A stretch of 64,000 bases of DNA from Agrilactobacillus fermenti (GTDB lineage Bacteria; Bacillota; Bacilli; Lactobacillales; Lactobacillaceae). Shown piece after piece: positions 35,823 to 45,158 of this stretch. How positions within the stretch are numbered: position 1 is the first letter of the stretch; each line of letters begins with the position of its first letter. The notes beneath the pieces are model-generated. The model was not told the DNA's origin and searched no databases. It saw only the letters and a list, made by a program, of their open reading frames with translations. Made by a program: the position numbers and the translations under genes. The stretch lies in contig NZ_JACGCJ010000001.1 of assembly GCF_021030645.1 (NCBI RefSeq), forward strand, positions 62,001 through 126,000. Direction: 5' to 3'.

Positions 35823-38615
35823 ATGGTGTATAGTAGAAGGCAAATTAGGTTTGTCTTAGGTATTATTTTAATGTGTGGGTTTCTGTTTTTGCTAGTTCAG
35901 AATGTCAAAGCGGCTAGTAATAACTTGGCTGCCACAGCCAAATCTGGCGTTTCAAATTCACCGGTGCAAAAAGTTAACAATACTAAGGCCATTACGACAA
36001 CGTCAAGTTTGCCAACCTTGCCTAAGGTCTTACCAAGTAGTGTCTTGACGCAACAAATGCAACCCCAGCGAAATATATCAGCTGGCGCAATGACTTTTAT
36101 GACTTTTTTACGGCAAAGTTTGGCTTCTGTTTCAACGATGACAACTACTGCCAGTAATACGTCCTTGACTGCTGGTCAGGTGGACCATACAACGGAATTG
36201 GCGGCGACTGATAGTGATTATGCAAGTTTCAAAAATGCCAACCCGCCCGAAGCCAGCAATCCTAGTTATCGTGAGTATCAATTGACGGATTTAACCACTA
36301 AGACATTGACCGTAAATTTGGTATCAGGGACGAGTACGACCGGTGATGCTTTGAATTTGACCAAGTTGAGTACCGCTGATTTGGATCGCCTGACAGCTGC
36401 TAGTTTTACCGTCGAAACACCAGATACCACTGACAAATTAGCGGCCGCAGATGTGAACCTCAGCTATAATAGCAGTCAGCACCAACTTAGTCTTACTTTA
36501 ACAGATCAGGCCTTAATGAAGACTAACGGTGCCGGAACGCAACTGAAACTCAGCATTAAAACGACCAGTTCTCCTGTTAAAACAGACACGGCAGTCATTG
36601 GCATCTGGCGGAATTATGTGATGAGTCCCCTTGTGAGCCTTAATATCAGTAGCCAATATAATTTACAATTTATGTTAAATAACGGCAGTGACAGTGTTGA
36701 CGATACGAATCCATCGGTTTCGGCCAAGGCAATTTATGCAGCAATTCCAAATTTTAATTTATTAGATAAAACCACGAACAGGGCGATTCAAACAATGTTT
36801 TCTGGAACTAGCATTATTAACCGTGCTTTTGACAGTTCAATGAATTTATATATGGGTACCACTACACCTAATCAAGGATTTCCAGTGAGCCCTGGTAATC
36901 ATGAGCTGGTGCAAAGAGATCCTAATGACCCCAATCGAATTTTAGTTCAATTTGATACTGACCCCAGCAGTGGGCTGTATTTACGTTTACGCATGTTTTT
37001 GGTCTTGGAAGTCTCACAAAGTAATGATGCGGTCACAATTAAACAGAAATTTATCAACTATAGTACGGATAGTTCTGGCAAGGGTATTACCACGCAAAGT
37101 TTATGGATGTATCGTAAATATGACACGGATCTAAATGGAAAAGATGGTGTACCAATCTATTATTCTGATTTAGTACATGATGGTCCTAACAAAGACAAAC
37201 CCAAAGGTTTATATTTTCAAAATGCGGGGGAACCTTATCGCATGAGTTTTGATTTTTCGGGCACCACTGGACCTGCCGGTTGGGCCGGGGCTAGTTATAA
37301 TACGGAACCCTTTAATTCACCAACTGATCCGCAACAAAATACAACAGGTCACGCCCCTGACACTGTATCTTACAACGGTGGCGATTCAGAGATTGCAATG
37401 CTCTGGTCGCCGAACCAAATCGGGGCAATTCCTTTTGGTGGTGAAAGTCAGTCCTTTGGTTTCACCGCTTCGGCCACTGACGCCAGTGCGCCCCAGTTGC
37501 GGACGACGATGGATAATTTGGAGTACAACCATGCTTTGACCGAAACGACGTTACCACCGATCAAAATGAGCGGTTCCGTTTCAGATATTGATAGTTCACA
37601 AGTTTCAATTTATTATGCGATCGATAAAGATATCAAGCCTAGTACCGCCGCTGCGAATCCAACGCGACAATTAACGACCGTTACCTTGGGAGAGAATGAC
37701 AATACCGCGCGGAATTGGGTTCCGTTTCCTGGCCCACAATCGTCAAAAAGTGTGCCAGTGATCGATAATCAACAGGATTTAAGAACATTAGCTTCTGAGA
37801 GTACGGACGGACATACGATCACGTTATATGCTTTTGACAATGGGACACCTAATAAAATATCCAATATTCAAATCATTCATGTGTTAGCAAATGTACACAC
37901 AACTTTACATTACTATGACTTGGCAGATAGCAATAAAACCGATCTGTTACCACCTAAGACACTGGTAGGCATCAAGGGTAAGGCTTATGATTTGACGAAT
38001 AAGACCTATTTTCCGAACCCAATTATCACCGCCAATGCTCAGTATGATCTTTTACCACGCACAAGTAGTGACTGGCCGAGTTCGGTAGATGGCACCTTCA
38101 AGGCTGACTTACCAAGCGTTTGGATTCCATACCGCAAGAATCCAGGAACATTTGGTTTCAACAAAACACCTGACTTATACTTTGGGCGCCATGCTATAAA
38201 CCGAAAACAGCAACCAACTTATAAGATAGCTTCAGAGGATAACCCCTTGATCGTTGAGGATAATACGGGGAATCCTGTTTGGAAATTACAAATGCAGGCA
38301 TCTGACTTTAAATCGGCAGCAGCGAATGCCACAGCATTACCTGTATCTATGATGCAATATTTACGGAACGATAATAGTGTCATTAAGCTTTCCCATGAGC
38401 CACAAGAAATTGCTCGTTATGTTAATCTTGAAGATCAGTCGACCTCTTTGGGAAATGATCGTTTGACGAACTTTGACAATGTTTGGTGGTCAGACCCAGC
38501 AACTAAAAAGCAACAAGTCCAAGGTCCTGAGATCGTTCAACCAGAGGGCGCCACATTGAAACCGGGAAAATATCACGCTGATGTGACTTGGACGTTGCAA
38601 AACACAATCGATTGA
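35823..38615 (+). CDS. Large WxL-domain cell surface protein
   Basis: A secreted protein of 930 residues. The N terminus (to about residue 32, ending VKAA) is a signal peptide. A Ser/Thr/Ala-rich region leads into a large beta-rich body with no family I recognise (about 240-560), then an Ig-like segment (about 560-690). The C-terminal 140 residues form a WxL domain: NPVWKLQMQASDF carries the first W-x-L and DVTWTLQNTID at the very end the second. WxL domains bind peptidoglycan non-covalently; there is no LPXTG anchor. WxL genes usually occur with DUF916 partner genes; none is in this window. A GGGG run lies shortly before the ATG. Confidence 0.85.
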   Translation: MVYSRRQIRFVLGIILMCGFLFLLVQNVKAASNNLAATAKSGVSNSPVQKVNNTKAITTTSSLPTLPKVLPSSVLTQQMQPQRNISAGAMTFMTFLRQSLASVSTMTTTASNTSLTAGQVDHTTELAATDSDYASFKNANPPEASNPSYREYQLTDLTTKTLTVNLVSGTSTTGDALNLTKLSTADLDRLTAASFTVETPDTTDKLAAADVNLSYNSSQHQLSLTLTDQALMKTNGAGTQLKLSIKTTSSPVKTDTAVIGIWRNYVMSPLVSLNISSQYNLQFMLNNGSDSVDDTNPSVSAKAIYAAIPNFNLLDKTTNRAIQTMFSGTSIINRAFDSSMNLYMGTTTPNQGFPVSPGNHELVQRDPNDPNRILVQFDTDPSSGLYLRLRMFLVLEVSQSNDAVTIKQKFINYSTDSSGKGITTQSLWMYRKYDTDLNGKDGVPIYYSDLVHDGPNKDKPKGLYFQNAGEPYRMSFDFSGTTGPAGWAGASYNTEPFNSPTDPQQNTTGHAPDTVSYNGGDSEIAMLWSPNQIGAIPFGGESQSFGFTASATDASAPQLRTTMDNLEYNHALTETTLPPIKMSGSVSDIDSSQVSIYYAIDKDIKPSTAAANPTRQLTTVTLGENDNTARNWVPFPGPQSSKSVPVIDNQQDLRTLASESTDGHTITLYAFDNGTPNKISNIQIIHVLANVHTTLHYYDLADSNKTDLLPPKTLVGIKGKAYDLTNKTYFPNPIITANAQYDLLPRTSSDWPSSVDGTFKADLPSVWIPYRKNPGTFGFNKTPDLYFGRHAINRKQQPTYKIASEDNPLIVEDNTGNPVWKLQMQASDFKSAAANATALPVSMMQYLRNDNSVIKLSHEPQEIARYVNLEDQSTSLGNDRLTNFDNVWWSDPATKKQQVQGPEIVQPEGATLKPGKYHADVTWTLQNTID

Positions 38616-38695
38616 CACATAGTCCACAGTATCAAAAAAAGCCCCATGCACGCACAAACTTCAATTTACAGGCTCCCTATGGGTGCGGTAATATT

Positions 38696-38736
38696 GAGAG
38701 TAAGACAAAAGGCGCTGCCTTTTGGAACACGTTTAA
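38696..38736. repeat. Mini copy of the hairpin repeat (outer arms only), C1
   Basis: GAGAGTAAGACAAAAGGC is joined directly to GCTGCCTTTTGGAACACGTT; the inner 70-80 bases are absent. It looks like a deletion between the two outer arms. Confidence 0.8.
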
Positions 38737-38762
38737 AATTAATTGTTCGCGAAACAAAAAGT

Positions 38763-38882
38763 GAGAGTGAGACAAAAGGCGTTCAGTGGCCGAGCACTAA
38801 CAAGAGTCACGATAAATGGTGGGCTTTTCCATTTGAGTGATTCGTAGTTAAGTGAGGACATTGCCTTTTGGAACACGTTTAA
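38763..38882. repeat. Interspersed hairpin repeat, copy C2
   Basis: A full copy: GAGAGTGAGACAAAAGGCG, CACTAACAAGAGTCACGA, CATTTGAGTGATTCGTAGTT, GCCTTTTGGAACACGTTT. It lies 26 bases after mini copy C1 and is followed by the conserved terminator-like hairpin. Confidence 0.9.
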
Positions 38883-38906
38883 GCAATAAATATTCGTAAT
38901 TAACAA

Positions 38907-38943
38907 GTGGCTGAAAACAAAACGTTAGTTTTGTCCCAGCCAC
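38907..38943. terminator. Terminator-like hairpin with conserved core, after copy C2
   Basis: GTGGCTG and CAGCCAC flank the core ACAAAACGTTAGTTTTGT. Same core as after copies A and E; no long T-run follows on the plus strand. Confidence 0.65.
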
Positions 38944-38964
38944 GATTAGTAATGGGGTTTTGTC

Positions 38965-39888
38965 ATGTCATTTAAGACAAAAGCAACTCAGTTTTTACAA
39001 CAAAGTAAAACATTGATCAGTGAATTAACGCAACGGAGCAGTGCCACAGAGATTGGTAATAATGCTAAAGTCATCACTTACTTCGTCTTATTTTCAGTTT
39101 TTCCATTTATTATTTTCTTAGGTAATTTATTACCCTTATTGCATTTAAATGTGGAAAATATTATGACTTATGTGAATTACGCCATTCCTGGTCAGCTAGC
39201 CAAGACACTGTCACCGATCATCAAGCGCCTTTTGACCAATGGCTCAGGGGGGATTGCCTCAATCAGTGGTTTAGCCGCCTTGTGGGGCGCTAGTCGTGGT
39301 TTTAATATTGTCCGGCAATCCGTGAACAAAGCTTATCAAGTGGATCCGCAATATGGGGATACGGCAGTGGTCAACGCGATTATCCGGCGCTTAGTCGCTT
39401 TTTTGTTTACATTTGGGATAGTCCTTGTTATTTTTGCATTATCCATTGTATTCATCTTTGGTCAGCGGTTTTTAGAATGGGTTTTGCCAATTTTTAAGCT
39501 ACCGAGTACAATTTTAGATATATTCACGCGTTGGCGTTGGCCGGTTGTTGGGATTGGTTTGTTTGTGGTGATGTGGCTGATGTATTACTTTCTGCCTAGT
39601 GCCAAAATTAAGTTTGTCAGTGTTTTCCCAGGAACGATTGTGACCACCGTGAGCTGGCTCGCAATTTCTCAAGCTTTTTCGTTTTATGTGACCCATTTTG
39701 GCCAGTGGGATTCTTATGGGACATTGGGCGTTTTTGTCATTTTGTTATTGTGGATGAATATCATTGCGATGGTATTTATGTTTGGGGCAATTTTGAATGC
39801 TATTTTTCAAGAACGCCGTTTTGGGCCAATCAAAGTACGCAGCTTAGAGAATCAACGCCGTAAACTGGTGGGGCACAAGGCTAAATGA
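38965..39888 (+). CDS. YihY/virulence factor BrkB family membrane protein
   Basis: A 307-residue inner membrane protein with about six helices. Typical features are IGNNAKVITYFVLFSVFPFI near the N terminus, the central LWGASRGFNIVRQSVNKAY, and the late segment SYGTLGVFVILLLWMNIIAM. The family was once called ribonuclease BN in error; its actual function is unknown, with transport or export suggested. A basic tail faces the cytoplasm. The ATG at 38965 lies about 20 bases after the repeat-associated hairpin, so its promoter is probably within or before the repeat cluster. Confidence 0.88.
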   Translation: MSFKTKATQFLQQSKTLISELTQRSSATEIGNNAKVITYFVLFSVFPFIIFLGNLLPLLHLNVENIMTYVNYAIPGQLAKTLSPIIKRLLTNGSGGIASISGLAALWGASRGFNIVRQSVNKAYQVDPQYGDTAVVNAIIRRLVAFLFTFGIVLVIFALSIVFIFGQRFLEWVLPIFKLPSTILDIFTRWRWPVVGIGLFVVMWLMYYFLPSAKIKFVSVFPGTIVTTVSWLAISQAFSFYVTHFGQWDSYGTLGVFVILLLWMNIIAMVFMFGAILNAIFQERRFGPIKVRSLENQRRKLVGHKAK

Positions 39889-40004
39889 TGATTCATTAAT
39901 AATTCGCTAAATATTCTGTCATTCTTAATAAAACGTATACAAACATTTATTTTTTAATGCTATGATTAGTTCATAGTAAATAACTTAGAAGAAGGTTTTT
40001 GTGC

Positions 40005-40883
40005 ATGAAAGTACGTAAAGCAGTTATTCCCGCCGCAGGATTAGGCACTCGTTTTTTACCCGCTACTAAAGCTATGGCTAAAGAAATGCTGCCGATCGTC
40101 GATAAACCGACGATTCAATTTATTGTTGAAGAGGCTAAAGCTTCTGGCATCGAAGATATTCTGATCATTACTGGTAAAGCTAAGCGGCCAATTGAAGATC
40201 ACTTTGATTCCGCACCTGAATTGGAACAAAACCTAGAGTCAAAAAATAAGACCAAACTATTGAAGTTGGTCCGCGAAACGACTAATTTAGGGGTCAATTT
40301 ATTCTTTATTCGCCAATCTTATCCAAAGGGCTTAGGGGACGCGGTCCACTTAGCTAAATCATTTGTGGCAGATGAACCTTTTGTTGTTATGCTAGGCGAT
40401 GACTTGATGCGTGACAAAGTGCCATTAACAAAGCAGTTGATCAATGATTATAATGAAACGCACGCCTCAACACTTGCAGTTATGAAAGTACCACATAATG
40501 AAGTCAACAAGTATGGTGTGATCAAGCCGAGCGGTAAGATGAAAGACGACTTATATAATGTTGAAAGTTTTGTTGAAAAGCCAGATGTTGATAAGGCGCC
40601 AAGTGATTTAGCCATCATTGGCCGTTATTTGTTGACCCCTGAAATTTTCACTATTTTAGATACACAAAAACCTGGTGCCGGTAATGAGATCCAATTAACG
40701 GACGCGATCAATACCCTTAATAAGACACAACGGGTGTTTGCCCATGAATTTAAAGGCAAACGATATGATGTCGGTAATAAATTCGGCTATCTGCAAACTT
40801 CAATTGAATATGGCTTGGAACATCCTGAAGTTAAAGATCAGTTGCGCGCTTATTTGAAAGACTTAGCCAAGACGTTGAAATAA
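40005..40883 (+). CDS. galU: UTP-glucose-1-phosphate uridylyltransferase
   Basis: Makes UDP-glucose for glycolipids, teichoic acid decoration and polysaccharides. The 292-residue protein starts [20 protein letters not shown] with the nucleotide-binding [20 protein letters not shown] signature. It includes [27 protein letters not shown] and [20 protein letters not shown]. The ATG at 40005 fits the conserved N terminus, with AGAAGG upstream; a TTG two codons earlier is in frame. It is convergent with a small unknown gene. Confidence 0.96.
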   Translation: MKVRKAVIPAAGLGTRFLPATKAMAKEMLPIVDKPTIQFIVEEAKASGIEDILIITGKAKRPIEDHFDSAPELEQNLESKNKTKLLKLVRETTNLGVNLFFIRQSYPKGLGDAVHLAKSFVADEPFVVMLGDDLMRDKVPLTKQLINDYNETHASTLAVMKVPHNEVNKYGVIKPSGKMKDDLYNVESFVEKPDVDKAPSDLAIIGRYLLTPEIFTILDTQKPGAGNEIQLTDAINTLNKTQRVFAHEFKGKRYDVGNKFGYLQTSIEYGLEHPEVKDQLRAYLKDLAKTLK

Positions 40884-40888
40884 CTTTT

Positions 40889-41179
40889 TTACTTGATTAA
40901 TGCTTTACCATTTTCAAGACGAAAGCCAAATACTGGCCGGAGTTGTTGCTTATCTGTTTGGATATATAGCAGATAAGATAACAACTCCTTTTTTTGTAGT
41001 AATACCCACAACTCCCACTGTTGTCGGGGCCGTTGCTTAATAGTCGTCGTTAAATATAACAGCTCATTTTCGATTTTAAAATCATTTATTGGTATAATGG
41101 CCTTATCATCAGCTTCGTAGTAAAATGTGGTCTTACGATTGAGTGAACGGATGAGGGCTAAAAAATCCAAAACACGCAT
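40889..41179 (-). CDS. Hypothetical 96-residue protein
   Basis: A small protein, MRVLDFLALIRSLNRKTTFY... with alternating hydrophobic stretches (ELLYLTTTIKQRPRQQWELW, LLSYLLYIQTDKQQLRPVFG) that suggest a compact beta-rich fold. No signal peptide or membrane helix. I recognise no family. Coding is supported by AAAGGGTGG upstream of the ATG and by its position filling the gap between galU (5 bases from its stop) and the thiolase promoter region. Confidence 0.6.
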   Translation of the reverse strand: MRVLDFLALIRSLNRKTTFYYEADDKAIIPINDFKIENELLYLTTTIKQRPRQQWELWVLLQKKELLSYLLYIQTDKQQLRPVFGFRLENGKALIK

Positions 41180-41306
41180 GAAACCACCCTTTATTAATTG
41201 ATTTTTACTAATCTATTCCATAATTTGGTAACTATAGATATAATTGTAATGTTAGTCGATTTGTGATATTTTAATGCTTCATTTAACATAAAAAGCGAGG
41301 TTGAAC

Positions 41307-42491
41307 ATGGATAAAGTCGTAATTGCTGGTGCTAAACGGACACCAATTGGTAAGCTTGGCGGTCAATTTGCACAGTTATCTGCGGTAGATTTAGGAACAG
41401 CTGCGGCTAAAGCGGCAGTTGCATCAAGTGGCATTGATGCTGACTTGATTGATCAAGCCATTTTTGGCAACGTCTTGCAAGCCGGTTCAGGACAGAATGT
41501 TGCCCGACAAATTGCCTTAAATACGGGTATGTCGGTCACCAGCACCGCCATGACGATCAATGAGGTCTGTGGCTCTGGTCTAAAAGCGGTTCGTTTGGGG
41601 CAAGCTGCCATTGCCATGGGCGACGCCGAGGTTGTTTTGGTCGGCGGCACTGAGAGTATGTCTCAAGCCCCATTCCTAGCAAATATTCGTTTTGGTCAAA
41701 CAATTGGTAATGCGCCTTTGGTTGATAGTATGGTTCACGATGGTTTAACGGACAGCTTTTCTCATAAGCATATGGGCCTAACTGCTGAAAATGTGGCAGA
41801 AACGTTCCATATTGATCGGGAAACCCAAGACGCATTTGCTGCTGAATCTCAGCACAAAGCGGCTACGGCGACAGCTGCGGGTTGGTTTGATGGGGAAATA
41901 ACACCAGTCACGGTTTATGACCGTAAAGGCCGTGCCCAGACGATCACAAAGGACGAAGGTATCCGTCCTGATACAACACCAGAGATCTTAGCCCACTTAA
42001 AACCTAGTTTTAAAGCGAATGGCACAGTCACTGCAGGCAATGCTTCCGGTATCAATGATGGGGCATCGGCTTTGATTTTAATGTCTGAACGCAAAGCCAA
42101 AGCATTGGGCATACCTTATCTGGCCACAATTGACGATTTTGTGGAAGTGGGGATCGATCCAGCAATTATGGGTTATTCGCCAGTCATGGCTATTGAGAAA
42201 TTATTGCAAAAACAAGCAGATCAACCGGAAGATATTGATTTATATGAAATCAATGAAGCTTTTGCTTCGCAATCGGTTGCCGTTGCGCGAGATCTAAAAC
42301 TACCATCGGACCGGATTAATGTGGCTGGTGGCGCGATTGCGTTAGGCCATCCAATTGGCGCATCGGGGGCTCGTATTTTAACTACTTTACTATACCAATT
42401 AAAACGTACAAATCAAATAACTGGTTTAGCAGCTCTTTGTGTTGGTGGTGGCTTGGGTGTTGCGATGAAAGTTTCACGAAACGAAGGGTAG
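41307..42491 (+). CDS. Acetyl-CoA C-acetyltransferase (thiolase)
   Basis: Condenses two acetyl-CoA to acetoacetyl-CoA, the first step of the mevalonate pathway. The 394-residue enzyme shows the acylated cysteine in TINEVCGSGLKAV (C88), GNASGINDGASALIL, the histidine in ALGHPIGASGARI and the second cysteine in AALCVGGGLG. GCGAGG lies 6 bases before the ATG at 41307. It is the first gene of an operon with HMG-CoA reductase (8 bases downstream) and synthase. TATAAT-like sequence near 41240 may be the promoter. Confidence 0.95.
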   Translation: MDKVVIAGAKRTPIGKLGGQFAQLSAVDLGTAAAKAAVASSGIDADLIDQAIFGNVLQAGSGQNVARQIALNTGMSVTSTAMTINEVCGSGLKAVRLGQAAIAMGDAEVVLVGGTESMSQAPFLANIRFGQTIGNAPLVDSMVHDGLTDSFSHKHMGLTAENVAETFHIDRETQDAFAAESQHKAATATAAGWFDGEITPVTVYDRKGRAQTITKDEGIRPDTTPEILAHLKPSFKANGTVTAGNASGINDGASALILMSERKAKALGIPYLATIDDFVEVGIDPAIMGYSPVMAIEKLLQKQADQPEDIDLYEINEAFASQSVAVARDLKLPSDRINVAGGAIALGHPIGASGARILTTLLYQLKRTNQITGLAALCVGGGLGVAMKVSRNEG

Positions 42492-42499
42492 TGGGTCTG

Positions 42500-43759
42500 A
42501 TGACTAAATTCTACGAATTAAGTCGAGAGGCACGATTAAAACAATTATTAAACGCAGAAGTTTTGGATGAGATGCAATATAAGATTTTGTTAGCCAATCA
42601 GCAGATCCCGGCTGAGATCGCGAATAATATGGTGGAGAACCAACTCACACAGTACGCGATTCCTGAGGGATTAGTCCGTAATATGCTGATCAATAATCAG
42701 GTGTATCAGATTCCCTTGGTTACCGAAGAACCTTCAGTGATTGCTGCGGCTAATTATGCCGCTAAATTAAGTACGAATAATGGTGGTTTCCACGTCGAAG
42801 CCCACCGAGATGGGCTGTTGGGTCAAGTTGTGTTTGCAGACATCAATGATTTGGAACAAAAAGCCCAAATGATCAAAGACCATGCAGTTGAGATCAAAGA
42901 TGCGGCTGATGCGGCGTATCCTTCAATCGTGAATCGTGGGGGCGGCTTGAAAAAACAGACGGTTACGATTGTTGCTGAGCGCTTTCTAAAATTAACGTTA
43001 TTGGTAGATACCAAAGCGGCAATGGGTGCCAATATGGTTAATGAAATCAGTGAAAAAGTCGGTCAGTTATTAACTCCAATGATAGGACAACCGCCATTAA
43101 TGGCAATTCTGTCAAATCATGCGCCGCAAGATGTCACTACGGCCACAGTACGTTTAGCCGTCGATACACTGACCACACCCACCTTAGCTGGTTTAGAAGT
43201 AGCCAAGAGAATCGTTCAAGCTAGTGCATTCGCCCATGCCGATTTTGAAAGGGCAGTGACACATAATAAAGGAATTATGAATGGCATCAACGCTGTCGTG
43301 ACCGCTTATGGTAATGATACTCGGGCAATTGCCAGTGCTGCTCACGCATTTGCCGCCCAGTCTGGCAATTATCAACCCTTAAGCAGCTGGGTACTGGAGG
43401 GCCAATTTTTAGTGGGTCAGCTACAAGTGCCACTACCAATTGGGGCTGTCGGCGGATCCATCGGCATTGTTCCCATGGCCCGGACCAATCAAGAATTTGC
43501 CCGAGCTAAAGACCCGGTGATCATGCAGCAGCAAATTGCTGCCGTCGGTTTAGCTTCTAATTTAGCAGCTTTGCGCGCCTTGGTCACTGATGGTATCCAA
43601 AAGGGGCATATGAATCTGCAATTTAAGGCACTGGCCATGCAAGCCGGAGCTAAAGGCACAGAGATTCCCTGGCTGCAACACAAATTAAAGGTAGAAAAGC
43701 ACGCCAATTTAGAAATCGCGCAGCGGTTATTGGCTGAGAAACGAAAGGGTAATTTATAA
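42500..43759 (+). CDS. mvaA: Hydroxymethylglutaryl-CoA reductase, class II
   Basis: Reduces HMG-CoA to mevalonate, the committed step to isopentenyl diphosphate. The 419-residue protein has class II features: the catalytic glutamate in VTEEPSVIAAANYAAK, the lysine in FERAVTHNKGIMNG, the aspartate in AYGNDTRAI, GGSIGIVPMA and the late histidine in KGHMNLQFKAL. The ATG at 42500 (MTKFYELSREARLKQLL) is correct; the frame is open into the thiolase gene but the family starts here. Its stop is 2 bases before the mvaS ATG. Confidence 0.95.
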   Translation: MTKFYELSREARLKQLLNAEVLDEMQYKILLANQQIPAEIANNMVENQLTQYAIPEGLVRNMLINNQVYQIPLVTEEPSVIAAANYAAKLSTNNGGFHVEAHRDGLLGQVVFADINDLEQKAQMIKDHAVEIKDAADAAYPSIVNRGGGLKKQTVTIVAERFLKLTLLVDTKAAMGANMVNEISEKVGQLLTPMIGQPPLMAILSNHAPQDVTTATVRLAVDTLTTPTLAGLEVAKRIVQASAFAHADFERAVTHNKGIMNGINAVVTAYGNDTRAIASAAHAFAAQSGNYQPLSSWVLEGQFLVGQLQVPLPIGAVGGSIGIVPMARTNQEFARAKDPVIMQQQIAAVGLASNLAALRALVTDGIQKGHMNLQFKALAMQAGAKGTEIPWLQHKLKVEKHANLEIAQRLLAEKRKGNL

Positions 43760-43761
43760 AA

Positions 43762-44928
43762 ATGAAAATAGGTATTGATAAGATCGGTATGTACACGCCC
43801 AAGCAATATGTTGATCTCGTAGAATTAGCAAAACATCGGCGCGTAGACCCAGCTAAATTTACGATTGGCATTGGTCAAGATAAAATGGCCGTGGCACCAT
43901 TGTCACAAGATGCGATCTCCATGGCAGCTAACGCAGCGGCTAAAATTTTAACGGCTGAGGATAAGACAGCCATTGATTTAGTGATTCTCGGAACCGAGTC
44001 AGGTGTGGATAATTCTAAGGCTGGCGCATTATACGTGCAAAAACTTTTAGACTTGCCGAACCGGGCTCGCGTACTAGAGATTAAAGAAGCTTGTTATGGT
44101 GCTACGGCCGGCTTGCAGTATGCAAAATTACATATTTTGCAAAATCCGACAGCTAAAGCCTTAGTTATTGGGGCTGATATTGCCCGTTATGGTTTGGATA
44201 CTTCTGGAGAAGTGACGCAAGGCGCTGGGGCGGTTGCTTTATTAGTTTCAGCTGAACCTAAGATTTTAGCGCTGGATTTAGCTACGAGCTATTTCAGTGA
44301 AGAAGTGCCAGATTTCTGGCGGCCATTAAATCAGATGATTGCTGAAGTAGATGGCAAGTATTCTAACGAACAGTACATTCGCTTTTTTAAAGAAACTTTT
44401 GCCGACTATCAAACTAAAACAAAGTACGGCTTGAATGATTATGCGGCGCTAACTTTCCACTTGCCTTATACCAAGATGGGGTTGAAGGCGATGCGTGAAA
44501 TCTTACCACAAGTAGATGAAGCTAAACAAAATGAATTGCAGCAGCATTACCAGCAAGAAACGTTATATGGCCGTCAAATTGGGAACATTTACACCGGCTC
44601 ATTATACTTAGCATTATTATCGTTATTAGATAATGATGCAATTTTACAGCCGGGGATGCGGATCGGATTGTATTCTTATGGTTCTGGAGCTGTGGGTGAA
44701 TTCTTTTCTGGTGTTTTGCAGCCAGAATTCAAGGCCCAACTAGATCCGATGTATTATTTAGATTTGTTAGCTAAGCGCCAAAAGCTGGCTTTAGATGATT
44801 ATGAAGCTCAGTTTACTGCCCAGCTAGACCCTGAATCTGAAAATCAAGCTCTAACAGATGACGATCCCTTTGCGAAGTATTACTTTGCAGGTATTGTTGA
44901 TAAGAAACGTGTTTATAAGGCTAAATAA
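43762..44928 (+). CDS. mvaS: Hydroxymethylglutaryl-CoA synthase
   Basis: Condenses acetyl-CoA with acetoacetyl-CoA to HMG-CoA. The 388 residues have catalytic residues at the positions known from the enterococcal enzyme: E79 in LGTESGVD, nucleophile C111 in KEACYGATAGLQYAK and the histidine in LTFHLPYTKMG. GSGAVGEFFSG near the C terminus is also conserved. It ends the three-gene mevalonate operon, with AAAGGG upstream of its ATG, and a terminator follows 20 bases after the stop. Confidence 0.96.
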   Translation: MKIGIDKIGMYTPKQYVDLVELAKHRRVDPAKFTIGIGQDKMAVAPLSQDAISMAANAAAKILTAEDKTAIDLVILGTESGVDNSKAGALYVQKLLDLPNRARVLEIKEACYGATAGLQYAKLHILQNPTAKALVIGADIARYGLDTSGEVTQGAGAVALLVSAEPKILALDLATSYFSEEVPDFWRPLNQMIAEVDGKYSNEQYIRFFKETFADYQTKTKYGLNDYAALTFHLPYTKMGLKAMREILPQVDEAKQNELQQHYQQETLYGRQIGNIYTGSLYLALLSLLDNDAILQPGMRIGLYSYGSGAVGEFFSGVLQPEFKAQLDPMYYLDLLAKRQKLALDDYEAQFTAQLDPESENQALTDDDPFAKYYFAGIVDKKRVYKAK

Positions 44929-44946
44929 CTAAATAGGTGACTATCG

Positions 44947-44990
44947 AGTAGGTGAGATAAGACGACGGTTTTATGTGCACCTACTTTTTA
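44947..44990 (+). terminator. Terminator after mvaS
   Basis: AGTAGGTG and CACCTACT form an 8-bp stem around a 23-base loop, followed by T5. Confidence 0.75.
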
Positions 44991-45123
44991 ATTATGGTTA
45001 TCAAAGGTGAAGAAATTCTTTGTTATAGTACAGAAACGGCTTAGAAACGGCAATAAGTGAATGTGTGTAATAAATGTGTAAATTTTGATTATAAAAAATA
45101 ATAAATAACTTGATTTAAAAGGG

Positions 45124-45152
45124 TTGCAACCGTTTACAGTACGTGTTATATT
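45124..45152 (+). promoter_or_regulatory. Promoter overlapped by a CcpA-type cre box
   Basis: -35 TTGCAA (45124-45129), 17-base spacer, -10 TATATT (45147-45152). TGCAACCGTTTACA at 45125-45138 fits the cre consensus of CcpA (TGNAANCGNTNNCA), so glucose repression is predicted. No protein gene follows for 850 bases. Confidence 0.6.
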
Positions 45153-45158
45153 ATAGTC

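Noticed and set aside
38646-38840. 64-codon frame after the WxL gene
   Set aside because: It is made of repeat copies C1 and C2; similar frames appear wherever the repeat occurs.
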